64,000 nucleotides of DNA from an uncultured Collinsella sp. (GTDB lineage Bacteria; Actinomycetota; Coriobacteriia; Coriobacteriales; Coriobacteriaceae). Each line of letters begins with the position of its first letter. Positions within the stretch are counted from its first letter, which is position 1. The stretch covers positions 62,001 through 126,000 of the forward strand of contig CAJLTA010000001.1 of the NCBI GenBank assembly GCA_905209455.1, in the 5' to 3' direction. A program made the translations under genes and the position numbers. Positions 7,475 through 15,962 of this stretch are shown piece after piece. The notes below the pieces were generated by a model. That model was given only the letters and a program-made list of their open reading frames with translations. It made no database searches and was not told the origin of the DNA.

Positions 7475-9550
7475 ATGAGATTCTCGATTATTAGCGAGAT
7501 CCCCGGCAGGACCCGTCTTCAATTGGCGGGTCCTGTGCCAGAGAGCGATCTCGATGCACTTCTTAAGCTTGGCGGCGACATCGACGGCGTGCGCAAGGTG
7601 CGCGTGTACGGCCGTATTGGCCAGATGGCGCTGGAGTACGACGAGCCGCGCCGCGCGAGCGTGCTCGACGCCTTGGGCGCACTCGATGCTCAAGCTATCG
7701 CCGATGCCAAGTCGGGCTACGTGATGCAGCTTGAGCCACGCAAGCACAAGCTCGTCATGGATCTTGCCACACTTATCGGCGCCCACTACGCACGTCGCTG
7801 GTTCTTGCCGACGCCTCTGCGTGCGGTGTTTGTCGTGGCCGGTTACATGGCATTTTTGCGCGCTGCCCTTCATGAGCTGGCGCAGCCGCGCCTGACCGTT
7901 CCTGTGCTCGACGCTTCGGCCATCGGCATTTCGTTCGTCAAGCGTGATGTCGATACCGCGGGCCAGACGATGTTCCTGCTTAACGTGGGCGAGCTGCTTG
8001 AGGACTACACCCGCGCCATGAGCGAAAACGAGCTCATCAACTCGCTGCTCGATGTGCCCGACAAGGCGCAAAAGGTCGTCGGCGACACCGAGGTAAGCAT
8101 TGCCGCGACCGAGCTCGAGCCCGGCGATCTGGTCGCCGTGCGCACTGGCATGTCCATTTGCATCGACGGCGTTGTCGAGCAGGGGAGCGCTATGGTCAAC
8201 CAGGCGACCCTGACCGGCGAACCGCTGGCCGTCGAGCGCAGCGCAGGTGACGACGTGTTCGCCGGGACCGTCGTAGAAGACGGCAGCATCTTGGTGCGCG
8301 TGCGCGCCAACACGGCTCAGACCAAGCTGCGCTCGATCGTCTCGCTCGTGCAGACGGCCGATTCGCTCAAGTCCGAGGGCCAGTCGCATATGGAGGACCT
8401 CGCCAACAAGATCGTTCCGTGGAACTTCCTGCTTGCGGGTCTGGTCGCGCTCACCACGCGCAGCCTTATCAAGACCTCGGCGGCGCTGATGGTCGACTAC
8501 TCGTGCGCGCTCAAGCTCACGGGTTCCGTTGCCGTCATGACCGCTATGAGCGACGCCGCCAAGATGGGTGTTATGGTCAAGGGTGCTAAGTATTTTGAGT
8601 CGTTTGCCAAGGCCGACACCATTGTGTTTGATAAGACCGGCACGCTCACCGAGGCGCAGCCGCGTCTTGCCTGCGTGCTGACGACCGATGGCTGGAGCGA
8701 GGACGAGATTCTGCGCCTTTCTGCTTGCTTGGAGGAGCATTTCCCGCATCCGGTGGCGCGCGCCGTGGTAAATGCGGCACGTGAGCGCGGGCTCGAGCAC
8801 CGCGAGCGCCATGCCGCCGTCGAGTACATCGTGGCGCACGGCATTGCTTCGTCCATCGAAGGGCGTCGCGCCATCATCGGTTCCGCGCACTTTGTATTTG
8901 AGGACGAGGGCGCATGGCTCGAATCTGACATCAAGGAGCGCATCGAGTCCCAGATGCAGGGCTTGTCGCCGCTGTATCTGGCGGTCGATGGCACCGTTGT
9001 GGGCGTGCTCGGTATCGAGGACCCGCTTAAGCCCGGGGTCCGCGAGGCCATCGCCGACTTGCACGCGTTGGGCGTTAAGCACGTGGTCATGCTCACGGGC
9101 GACTCGGAGCGCACGGCCGAGCGCATTGCTCGCGAGGCAGGTGTCGACGAGTTTAAGGCCGAGCTGCTGCCCGAGGACAAGTACGCCTATGTGGAGCGCA
9201 TTAAGAGCGAGGGGCGCCATGTTGCCATGGTAGGCGACGGCGTTAACGATTCGCCGGCGCTCGGTTTGGCAGACGTGGGCTTGGCGATGGGCGGTGGAAG
9301 CGACATCGCCAAGGAGGTTGCCGATATCATCCTGACCGATACGGATCTGGCCGCAATCGTACGCCTGCGCCGCATGAGCCAGGGGCTTATCGACCGTCTG
9401 ACGAGTTCGTATTCCAAGGTGATGCTCACCAACTCGGCGCTGTTGGCATTGGGTATTACCGGCATGATCACTCCGCAGACGTCGTCACTACTGCACAACG
9501 GCTCAACGATCGCCTACAGCCTGGGCAACGCAAAGGCGTACCTGCGCTAG
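7475..9550 (+). CDS. P1B-type heavy-metal translocating ATPase with atypical TM6 motif
   Basis: Metal-pumping ATPase of the inner membrane (691 residues). Visible are the actuator motif (TLTGEPLAVER), the phosphorylation loop DKTGTLTE (Asp near residue 385), the HP locus characteristic of P1B pumps (HFPHPVARAVV), and the hinge GDGVNDSPAL. The N-terminal 80 residues form a short HMA-like domain without a CxxC pair. The metal-selecting TM6 motif, normally CPC, SPC or similar, appears as YSCALKLTGS, lacking the usual proline, so the transported ion cannot be named from sequence. It is co-transcribed with the DUF6110-like gene upstream from a promoter with a metal-box-like operator. A strong terminator follows. 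Confidence 0.9.
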   Translation: MRFSIISEIPGRTRLQLAGPVPESDLDALLKLGGDIDGVRKVRVYGRIGQMALEYDEPRRASVLDALGALDAQAIADAKSGYVMQLEPRKHKLVMDLATLIGAHYARRWFLPTPLRAVFVVAGYMAFLRAALHELAQPRLTVPVLDASAIGISFVKRDVDTAGQTMFLLNVGELLEDYTRAMSENELINSLLDVPDKAQKVVGDTEVSIAATELEPGDLVAVRTGMSICIDGVVEQGSAMVNQATLTGEPLAVERSAGDDVFAGTVVEDGSILVRVRANTAQTKLRSIVSLVQTADSLKSEGQSHMEDLANKIVPWNFLLAGLVALTTRSLIKTSAALMVDYSCALKLTGSVAVMTAMSDAAKMGVMVKGAKYFESFAKADTIVFDKTGTLTEAQPRLACVLTTDGWSEDEILRLSACLEEHFPHPVARAVVNAARERGLEHRERHAAVEYIVAHGIASSIEGRRAIIGSAHFVFEDEGAWLESDIKERIESQMQGLSPLYLAVDGTVVGVLGIEDPLKPGVREAIADLHALGVKHVVMLTGDSERTAERIAREAGVDEFKAELLPEDKYAYVERIKSEGRHVAMVGDGVNDSPALGLADVGLAMGGGSDIAKEVADIILTDTDLAAIVRLRRMSQGLIDRLTSSYSKVMLTNSALLALGITGMITPQTSSLLHNGSTIAYSLGNAKAYLR

Positions 9551-9574
9551 CAGACGTGTTCGCCCACGTTATCT

Positions 9575-9624
9575 GGCCTGCGCCCAGACGGCATCGGTGT
9601 CGTCCGGGCGCAGGCCTTTTGCAT
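9575..9624 (+). terminator. Rho-independent terminator after the P-type ATPase
   Basis: 11-bp stem GGCCTGCGCCC/GGGCGCAGGCC (9575-9585 and 9605-9615) with further inner pairing, then TTTTG. Confidence 0.8.
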
Positions 9625-9673
9625 TTGAACATTTGCTAACTTCTCTATATAGTGTTGCTAGCAAGGCTAGCAA
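9625..9673 (+). promoter_or_regulatory. Toxin-antitoxin promoter with palindromic operator
   Basis: TTGAAC (9625-9630), 17-nt spacer, TATAGT (9648-9653), then the perfect palindrome TTGCTAGC-AAG-GCTAGCAA at 9655-9673 at the likely transcription start. This is the expected place for self-repression by the antitoxin encoded next. Confidence 0.75.
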
Positions 9674-9693
9674 TTGAAGGGAGCGAGATCGAC

Positions 9694-10047
9694 GTGGGTG
9701 CTGTTAGCGGCATGGCGCAGGTGAACGTTCGCGTGGATCGCCAGGTCAAGAACCGTGCCGAGGAGGCGCTGCGGCTTTCGGGCGGGTCGCTGCCCGAGCT
9801 CATCAAAAAGGTGGTGGCCAAGGTCGCGCAGGGTGGCGGGCAGTGCGAGGAAGTGCTTGCGGCCGTCGACAACCGGCAGCAGGCCGTCGCGCCCGATACT
9901 CCGTTCGCCGCGTCGTGGGCAGCGGCAGACCGGCTTTATGCAGATATGGGCATCGCTGCGTCGCCTGTATCCGACGATCGCGATTGGGACACAATCTATT
10001 CCGAAGCCATGGACGAGCGCTATCGCCAAAAGGGGATGATCCTGTGA
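9694..10047 (+). CDS. RelB/DinJ-family antitoxin
   Basis: Antitoxin of about 117 residues. The N-terminal MAQVNVRVDRQVKNRAEEALR segment (its first 20 residues shown in part) is the ribbon-helix-helix DNA-binding fold of RelB/DinJ proteins; the C-terminal part (DWDTIYSEAMDERYRQKG) should wrap the toxin. GTG at 9694 is preferred because AAGGGAG lies 10 nt upstream; ATG at 9712 is the alternative. The stop overlaps the next gene's GTG start (GTGA), as is typical of toxin-antitoxin pairs. Unusual: RelB/DinJ proteins normally pair with RelE/YafQ toxins, but the partner here is a PIN-domain protein. Confidence 0.85.
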   Translation: MGAVSGMAQVNVRVDRQVKNRAEEALRLSGGSLPELIKKVVAKVAQGGGQCEEVLAAVDNRQQAVAPDTPFAASWAAADRLYADMGIAASPVSDDRDWDTIYSEAMDERYRQKGMIL

Positions 10048-10559
10048 GCGGGGCTCCCCTCAAAATAATGGTGGATGCCAACGTATGGGTTGATTCGTTT
10101 TGTGTCGACCATGCCGAGTCGCTTGCCGCGCGTGCGTTTATTGGGCAGGCGACAGAGACGGGGGCGTTGCTGTTCTTCCCGGTGCATATTGTCAAGGACG
10201 TGCTGTATGTTGTCCAACACGAGCTGAAGCGTAGCGTTCTTGCCAGCGGGGGAGCGCTCGACGAGGCTTCTGCCCGCGCGATTGGCGATGCGGCACTGGC
10301 ATTTGTTCGGAACATGACCGAAAACGCCACGGCCGTGGGTGCGGATGCGTCGGACCTTTGGCTGGCCGACAAATACTTAGCGCTCCATCGCGATTACGAG
10401 GACAACTTGGTACTCGCCGCATGCAAACGCGCCCAGGTTGATTACTTGGTAACTAACGATCGCAAGCTGCTCGAACATGCCGATCTTGCAGCAAAGACAC
10501 CTCGTCAAATGATGCCGATTCTGGCTTTGGTCGAACGCGGCGGCGCGGCTATCGGTTGA
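10044..10559 (+). CDS. PIN-domain toxin (VapC-like ribonuclease)
   Basis: 171-residue PIN-domain protein, a metal-dependent RNase fold used by VapC-type toxins. The first acidic motif is IMVDANVWVD; the later acidic residues lie in DYEDNLVLAACKRA, and the last in DYLVTNDRKLL. GTG at 10044 is chosen because it overlaps the antitoxin stop and puts the conserved VDAN strand at residue 10. It is translated with the RelB-like antitoxin under one autoregulated promoter. The likely role is growth arrest by RNA cleavage when the antitoxin is degraded. The target RNA is unknown. Confidence 0.85.
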   Translation: MSGAPLKIMVDANVWVDSFCVDHAESLAARAFIGQATETGALLFFPVHIVKDVLYVVQHELKRSVLASGGALDEASARAIGDAALAFVRNMTENATAVGADASDLWLADKYLALHRDYEDNLVLAACKRAQVDYLVTNDRKLLEHADLAAKTPRQMMPILALVERGGAAIG

Positions 10560-10570
10560 CGCGAACTGTT

Positions 10571-10607
10571 TGCGGGCCTCTTGGACGACGATGCGCCAAG
10601 GGGCCCG
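10571..10607. terminator. Convergent hairpin between toxin gene and minus-strand gene
   Basis: GCGGGCCTCTTGG / CCAAGGGGCCCGC forms an imperfect stem between two converging genes. There is no clear T-run on either strand, so the assignment as bidirectional terminator is tentative. Confidence 0.5.
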
Positions 10608-10617
10608 CGTCTGCTAT

Positions 10618-11052
10618 TTACAAAAGCTCGGCCTTGATGGCGGGACTTTCTGCGAGCTTTTCGGCGGCCTTTTCGTCGGAGCTGTCGAGTGCTGCCAGAC
10701 TGCGGTAGACCCACTCATTGACCTGGGTGTTCTTGACGCCTGCGGTCTGCATAAGGGCGCCTACCTCGCGGATTGCTGCGAACAGATCGGCTTTGGGACC
10801 CGCGAGCTCGACCTCGATGCCGTGGTAGGCGGCCACGCCGCGGTTCTCACTTACGTGGTCGATAAAGCCCTCGACGGTCTCAAGCTGCTGGGCGAGAGCT
10901 GCATCATCGTCAGCGTCCAGCGCAACAAGGGCGTTCGAAACCGTGAGGGCGGGATGTCCGCAGGGGACAAAGCCTTCGATGACATCCATAGCTTCGGTAA
11001 TGGTTGAGCCCAGGCCTGCGAGGGCATTGACGAGTTGCTGCTTGGTATCCAT
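10618..11052 (-). CDS. Hypothetical acidic protein
   Basis: 144 residues, strongly acidic and Ala-rich, apparently all helical (QQLVNALAGLGSTITEAMDVIEGF; DDDAALAQQLETVEGFI; DSSDEKAAEKLAESPAIKAELL). No signal peptide, membrane segment or catalytic motif is visible, and I do not recognise the family. The start at 11052 has AAAGGA 6 nt upstream. It stands alone between the toxin gene and tmRNA. The codon use matches the surrounding core genes, so it is probably a resident, expressed gene. Confidence 0.7.
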   Translation of the reverse strand: MDTKQQLVNALAGLGSTITEAMDVIEGFVPCGHPALTVSNALVALDADDDAALAQQLETVEGFIDHVSENRGVAAYHGIEVELAGPKADLFAAIREVGALMQTAGVKNTQVNEWVYRSLAALDSSDEKAAEKLAESPAIKAELL

Positions 11053-11289
11053 AACGGTCCTTTCGACGGGTCAATTTTGCTTGGCGAAAATATACGTGAC
11101 GCGATCGGTAGCAAAAGTGCGAAGTGCGGAGCACATTGGGGTCTTCACAGCTCGTGCATAGAACAGCTGTCCGCTTTCAGAACGTGGTAAGATAACACTC
11201 CACAAGCGGGGCCCGCCCCACATGTTCCTTGAAAAGTCGACGGGTGTTGGGTGCTCGTGCCCAATGCCATCCAGACTTTCCCGACATTC

Positions 11290-11653
11290 GGGGGCGACTG
11301 GTTTCGACACGATAGCTCTGAGAGAGGAAGCAAGCCGAGGTCTCCTCGCCTCGTTAAACAGGGGTACCGTCAAATTGAATTGACAACAACTCTTCTTTTG
11401 AGCCTATGGCTCTCGCTGCTTAGTTTATAGCGGCGCGTCAACCCGGTGATTTCCCCGACACCGGCGCGACGTCATTTTAGGGGAATGCTCCTGCGCACGT
11501 AATCGGTATGGCGTAGGTTAAGACCGAACCGGTTGGGATGCCGCGAGCGTGTCGCTGCGCGCAAAGCGTCCGAGACTAAACCAGCGACTGAGCTTGGAGA
11601 TGCCAATCAGGGGGCTTTCGTGGACCGGAGTTCGATTCTCCGCGCCTCCACCA
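11290..11653 (+). ncRNA. ssrA: Transfer-messenger RNA
   Basis: tmRNA that rescues stalled ribosomes. The 5' end has the tRNA-like GGGGGCG then ACTGGTTTCGACA; the 3' end has the T-arm GGAGTTCGATTCTCC and CGCCTCC-ACCA, so the 7-bp acceptor stem closes (11290-11296 with 11643-11649) and CCA is encoded. The tag frame is visible at 11382-11423: GAC AAC AAC ... GCT GCT TAG, giving the proteolysis tag (A)DNNSSFEPMALAA. The 5' boundary is set by the acceptor pairing. A strong terminator follows 9 nt later. Confidence 0.97.
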
Positions 11654-11661
11654 TAAGCAAC

Positions 11662-11696
11662 AGGCAGGTAGATACTCATATCTACCTGCCTTTTTA
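11662..11696 (+). terminator. Terminator of tmRNA
   Basis: Perfect 13-bp stem AGGCAGGTAGATA / TATCTACCTGCCT with a 4-nt loop, followed by TTTTATTT. Confidence 0.95.
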
Positions 11697-11710
11697 TTTC
11701 TGGTCCGCAC

Positions 11711-11727
11711 CGCGGAGAATCGAACTC
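11711..11727 (-). repeat. Inverted 17-bp copy of the tmRNA T-arm
   Basis: 11711-11727 is the exact reverse complement of 11628-11644, the T-loop and 3' strand of tmRNA (GAGTTCGATTCTCCGCG). It lies 60 nt beyond the tmRNA 3' end, just outside the terminator. It may be a remnant of an element that once integrated at ssrA. Confidence 0.75.
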
Positions 11728-11772
11728 TGTGCAGGGCGCGAGCGTAAAGAAAACGCCTCAGTGACGCAGAGT

Positions 11773-11934
11773 GGGACGTGCTTTCCCAATGGCGGCCCAG
11801 GCGGAAAGTTCATCCCGGAATCCGCGCTCAGAACGGGACGCGCTTTCCCAGCGGCGGTCCAAGCGGAAAGCGCATCCCGGAATCTCGCCTCAAACTGGGA
11901 CACACTTTCCGCTTCACTTGCCGCCTCAAAAAAC
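11773..11934. repeat. 62-bp tandem repeat, 2.6 units, each a hairpin
   Basis: Units begin with GGGAC at 11773, 11835 and 11897, an exact 62-bp period. Units 1 and 2 are full; unit 3 is internally shortened. Within a unit GGGACGCGCTTTCC pairs with GGAAAGCGCATCCC. The array ends about 60 nt before the patatin gene. No protein is encoded here although a frame is open across it. Confidence 0.85.
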
Positions 11935-11997
11935 CTGCGCTCTCGCCATCCCAAAACTGGGTAGAAGAAAGCCAAAACGCAATCGCAGGAGGTCGAT

Positions 11998-12876
11998 ATG
12001 ACTGCAGAAGATAAGGCAAAGAACGCCGGAAAGGTCGCGCTCGTTTTGGAGGGCGGTAGTTTTCGCGGGCAGTTTACCGCGGGCGTGCTCGACGTTCTCA
12101 TGGAGGCTGGCGTCGAGATTCCGGCTGTCTACGGTGTATCGGCCGGCGCCCTCAACGGCGTGAACTACAAGTCGCACCAGATCGGCCGTGCCAACCGCAT
12201 CAACCTGGCTTTCTGCAACGACAACCGCTTCATGGGCGCCGCGTCGTTTGCGTCCACGGGCTCTATTGTGGGTTACGACTTTATCTTCAACGATGTCCAG
12301 GACCGCCTGGATCCCTTTGACAACGAGACGTTCGACGCGAGTCCCATCGAGATGTACGCCGTTGCGACGGACATGCTGTTCGGAACCGCCGCGTACCTCC
12401 CGGTCAAAAGCGCCGTACTTGATCTCGATGCCGTGCGCGCATCGACCTCGTTGCCGCTGGTGACGCCGCCGGTCGAGATTGACGGGCACAAATACGTCGA
12501 CGGCGGCGTGGCCGATTCGGTCCCCATCGAGCACGTGCTGGAGGAGGCGGGCTTCGATCGCGCGGTCGTCATCGTCACGCAGGACCGTTCGTACGAGAAA
12601 AAGCCCTACGAGTTTTTGCCGGCCGCGCGTGCGCGTTATGCCGACTACCCCTATCTGCTCGAGGCTATCGAGACGCGCCACGACCGCTATAACATCCAGC
12701 GCATGCATCTGTGGAAGTATGAGCGCGAGGGCCGTGCGCTGGTCGTTGCTCCGCAAAAGCTGGTCGAGGTCGGCCATGTCGAGCACGATTCGGCAAAGCT
12801 TTTGGACCTGTATATCCAGGGCCGTCAGGAGGCAAAGCGCCTGCTCGCGGAAATCCAAGAGTTCGTTGAGCGCTAG
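11998..12876 (+). CDS. Patatin-like phospholipase family protein
   Basis: Predicted cytosolic or membrane-associated lipid acyl hydrolase (292 residues). All patatin elements are present in order: the oxyanion-hole loop LEGGSFRG, the nucleophile elbow GVSAG (Ser48), and the catalytic Asp in YVDGGVADS (about Asp168) of the Ser-Asp dyad. There is no signal peptide. The ATG at 11998 follows AGGAGG at a good distance. It is transcribed alone, after the tandem hairpin repeat and before the ribosomal protein operon. Bacterial relatives act on membrane phospholipids or lysophospholipids; the substrate here is not known. Confidence 0.9.
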   Translation: MTAEDKAKNAGKVALVLEGGSFRGQFTAGVLDVLMEAGVEIPAVYGVSAGALNGVNYKSHQIGRANRINLAFCNDNRFMGAASFASTGSIVGYDFIFNDVQDRLDPFDNETFDASPIEMYAVATDMLFGTAAYLPVKSAVLDLDAVRASTSLPLVTPPVEIDGHKYVDGGVADSVPIEHVLEEAGFDRAVVIVTQDRSYEKKPYEFLPAARARYADYPYLLEAIETRHDRYNIQRMHLWKYEREGRALVVAPQKLVEVGHVEHDSAKLLDLYIQGRQEAKRLLAEIQEFVER

Positions 12877-12975
12877 CGACGGCGAACCTTCAAAAAATGA
12901 CAACAGCTAAAGAGCTGGAAAATCACGGCTCGTGGATGACATGTGCAGAAACTCTGGTCGGAGCCAAAATACCTG

Positions 12976-13003
12976 TTGACTCGTACGGCGAGCGGGGTAA
13001 TAT
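12976..13003 (+). promoter_or_regulatory. Promoter of rplM-rpsI
   Basis: TTGACT (12976-12981), a 16-nt spacer and TAATAT (12998-13003), leaving a leader of about 60 nt before the rplM start. Confidence 0.75.
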
Positions 13004-13069
13004 GGACGGGTTACTTGCAGAGCCCCGTGAATCTCTGTAACAACACGTACTGTACATGGAGGAGTCTAA

Positions 13070-13513
13070 GTGATTTCGAAATCGACTCACTACGCCAAGC
13101 AGGGCGAGGTCCAGCGCAACTGGGTTCTCGTCGACGCCGATGGTGCTGTCCTGGGCCGTCTTGCCACCCAGATCGCAATGATCCTGCGCGGTAAGAACAA
13201 GCCCCAGTTCACGCCCAACAGCGACTGCGGCGACTTCGTTGTCGTCATCAACGCCGATAAGGTCCAGCTTACCGGTAACAAGGCCGACACGAAGACCTAT
13301 TATCGCCACAGCGGCTACAACGGCGGCCTCAAGGCTGAGAGCTTCCGCCAGGCTATGGAGAAGCACCCGGAGAAGGTCATCGAGCGCGCCGTTCGCGGTA
13401 TGCTGCCCAAGACCACCCTCGGCCGTGCCCAGATGACCAAGCTTAAGGTCTACGCTGGTGCCGAGCATCCGCATGCTGCCCAGAACCCCACGAAGATTGA
13501 GCTGGAGGCTTAA
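13070..13513 (+). CDS. rplM: 50S ribosomal protein L13
   Basis: 147-residue ribosomal protein L13 of the large subunit. Conserved features include [29 protein letters not shown] and [13 protein letters not shown]. The start is GTG at 13070 after GGAGG at 13057-13061. It is followed after 2 nt by rpsI, the universal L13-S9 pair, and both are read from a consensus-like promoter 70 nt upstream. Start codon GTG is common for this gene in actinobacteria. Confidence 0.98.
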   Translation: MISKSTHYAKQGEVQRNWVLVDADGAVLGRLATQIAMILRGKNKPQFTPNSDCGDFVVVINADKVQLTGNKADTKTYYRHSGYNGGLKAESFRQAMEKHPEKVIERAVRGMLPKTTLGRAQMTKLKVYAGAEHPHAAQNPTKIELEA

Positions 13514-13515
13514 AG

Positions 13516-13911
<396 letters not shown>

Positions 13912-13941
13912 GGTTTTATCTCCTTTCGAGATACAATGTAC

Positions 13942-13982
13942 AAGCGGGGCCTGCCGATTCCTCGGCGGGTCCCGCTTTTCTT
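13942..13982 (+). terminator. Terminator of rplM-rpsI
   Basis: AAGCGGG(G)CCTGCCGA / TCGGCGGGTCCCGCTT with a 4-nt loop, followed by TTCTTTTT. Confidence 0.9.
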
Positions 13983-14034
13983 TTTCGACTAGGGTGGGCG
14001 GTTGCATATCGCCTGCTAGGGAAGGAGCGATCCT

Positions 14035-15372
14035 ATGCCCCAGAACATCTTCGGTACCGACGGCGTCCGTGGCGTCGCCAACGCCGATCTTTCGTGCGAC
14101 CTCGCGTTTCGCCTGGGCCGCGCGGCGACCAAGTTCCTTGGTCCGGACATCTGCATCGGCCGTGACACGCGCCTTTCGGGCACCATGCTCGAGAGCGCTC
14201 TGACTGCCGGCATTATGGCCGAGGGCGGCCGTCCGCATTGCTGCGGCGTCATCCCCACGCCTGCCGTGGCGCTGCTCACCGTTCAGAACGAGCTCGACGG
14301 CGGCATCGTCATCTCTGCTTCGCATAATCCGCCGGAGTTCAACGGCATCAAGTTCTTTAGCCGCAAGGGCATGAAGCTTCCTGATGCTGTCGAGGAAGAG
14401 ATCAGCGCCTGGGTCATGTCCGAGGAAGCCATGGCTGCCGACACGCTGCCGACCGGCGCCGGCGTGGGCCACATTATCAAGATGAAGGATGCTCGCAAGG
14501 CATATGTCGACCACGCCATCGATACGCTTGATGGCCTGAGACTCGACGGCCTGGTCGTTGCCGTCGACTGCGGCCATGGCGCTTCTTGCCAGACCACGCC
14601 CGCCGCGCTGCAGCGCCTGGGCGCCACGGTCCATGCCATCAACACCGATTATTGCGGCACCGACATCAATGTCGAGTGTGGCTCTACGCACCTCGAGCCC
14701 CTGCGCGAGCTCGTGCTGCGCACCCATGCTGACATTGGTCTGGCCCACGACGGCGACGCCGACCGCGTGCTGTTCGTGGACAGCGAGGGCAACGAGATCG
14801 ACGGTGACTACATCCTGGCTATCTGCGGTTCCGACCTCGCCGCTCGTGGCAAGCTCGCCAACTCCGAGATCGTTTCGACCGTCATGTGCAACCTGGGCTT
14901 CTCCATCGCTATGAAGGAGCAGGGCTTCGAGATGGTTCAGACCGCCGTGGGCGACCGCTACGTTCTGGAGCGCATGCTCGCGGATGGCGCCGTCATCGGC
15001 GGTGAACAGTCCGGCCACATCATCTTCCTGGAGCATAACACCACCGGTGACGGCCTGGTGACGGCTCTGCAGCTGCTGGCCGTGCTCAAGCGCACCGGTC
15101 GTACCCTCACCGACCTTGCCGGCATCATGAAGAAGTACCCGCAGGTACTCGTCAACGTGCATTCCGACAACAAGGCCGGTCTGGACGATTGCCAGCCTAT
15201 CTGGGATGCCGTCGCTGCTGCCGAGAAGGAGCTTGACGGTCGCGGCCGCATTCTGGTGCGCCCGAGCGGTACCGAGCCGCTGGTCCGCGTGATGGCCGAG
15301 GCCGAGACGCACGAGCTGACCCAGCGCGTTGTCGACGACATCGTCGAGGTTGTCAAGCGCGAACTTCCCTAA
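14035..15372 (+). CDS. glmM: Phosphoglucosamine mutase
   Basis: Interconverts glucosamine-6-phosphate and glucosamine-1-phosphate on the way to UDP-GlcNAc for peptidoglycan. 445 residues, normal for the family. Motifs in order: NIFGTDGVRG at the N-terminus, the active-site serine in ISASHNPPEFNG (Ser96), the metal-binding DGDADRVLFVD loop, the sugar-binding GGEQSGHI and the phosphate-binding RPSGTEPLVRVM. The ATG at 14035 follows GGAAGGAG. It lies a short way upstream of the PTS IIA and nagB genes, which also touch amino-sugar metabolism. Confidence 0.97.
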   Translation: MPQNIFGTDGVRGVANADLSCDLAFRLGRAATKFLGPDICIGRDTRLSGTMLESALTAGIMAEGGRPHCCGVIPTPAVALLTVQNELDGGIVISASHNPPEFNGIKFFSRKGMKLPDAVEEEISAWVMSEEAMAADTLPTGAGVGHIIKMKDARKAYVDHAIDTLDGLRLDGLVVAVDCGHGASCQTTPAALQRLGATVHAINTDYCGTDINVECGSTHLEPLRELVLRTHADIGLAHDGDADRVLFVDSEGNEIDGDYILAICGSDLAARGKLANSEIVSTVMCNLGFSIAMKEQGFEMVQTAVGDRYVLERMLADGAVIGGEQSGHIIFLEHNTTGDGLVTALQLLAVLKRTGRTLTDLAGIMKKYPQVLVNVHSDNKAGLDDCQPIWDAVAAAEKELDGRGRILVRPSGTEPLVRVMAEAETHELTQRVVDDIVEVVKRELP

Positions 15373-15443
15373 TGGTCAAAAACCGGTGCCAAGTGGTAAA
15401 CTGTTAAGGTTATTTTGATTGATTGGTATGTCCGAGGGGGAGC

Positions 15444-15941
15444 ATGTTCACTAAAGTCCTAAGGTCTTTTGGTATGCGTGGTCGAGTCCTTACGCTGGAT
15501 GCTCCCATCTCGGGCGACGTCATTCCGCTTTCCGAGGTAAACGACCAGACGTTTGCCACCGGCCTTTTGGGCCAGGGCGTGGCGATCCGGCCCACCGGAA
15601 CGCGCGTGATTGCACCGGCTGACGCCAAGGTCGAGGCCATTTTTCCCACGGGACACGCTGTTGCGCTTAACACGGTCGATGGTCTGGACGTGCTCATCCA
15701 CGTTGGTTTGGACACTGTTCAGCTCGAGGGCAAGCACTTTACCGTACATGCGCAAGTGGGTGACATCGTCCATAAGGGCGATGTACTCATTGAGTTCGAT
15801 CGCGAGGCAATTGCTGCCGAGGGCTACGATGTGACGGTTCCCATCTTGGTGTGCAACTCCGTTGAGTTCTCGAGCATCAAAGGCTCCGTTGGTGTGCATG
15901 TCGAAGAGATGGACCAGCTCATCGTTGCTCGCGAGCGCTAG
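15444..15941 (+). CDS. PTS glucose-type EIIA component (Crr-like)
   Basis: Soluble phosphocarrier of the sugar phosphotransferase system (165 residues). The glucose-type IIA fold is clear: VIAPADAKVEAIFPTGHAV, the phosphorylated histidine in DVLIHVGLDTVQLEGK, and GDIVHKGDVLIEFD. The ATG at 15444 (after GAGGGGG) gives a start matching the family; an in-frame TTG further up is unlikely. As a free-standing IIA it can serve IIBC proteins that lack their own A domain, including the alpha-glucoside EIIBC at 42.8 kb (inference), and may also signal carbon status. Confidence 0.93.
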   Translation: MFTKVLRSFGMRGRVLTLDAPISGDVIPLSEVNDQTFATGLLGQGVAIRPTGTRVIAPADAKVEAIFPTGHAVALNTVDGLDVLIHVGLDTVQLEGKHFTVHAQVGDIVHKGDVLIEFDREAIAAEGYDVTVPILVCNSVEFSSIKGSVGVHVEEMDQLIVARER

Positions 15942-15962
15942 CAAGTGCACGTGGCCATTAGC

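Noticed and set aside
7085..9220. 711-codon open frame antisense to the P-type ATPase
   Set aside because: The sense strand encodes a complete P1B ATPase. The antisense frame has low-complexity composition and no start signal.
11533..11964. Open frame across tmRNA and the tandem repeat
   Set aside because: It overlaps the tmRNA 3' half, a terminator and a hairpin repeat; repeated peptide units come from the DNA repeat.
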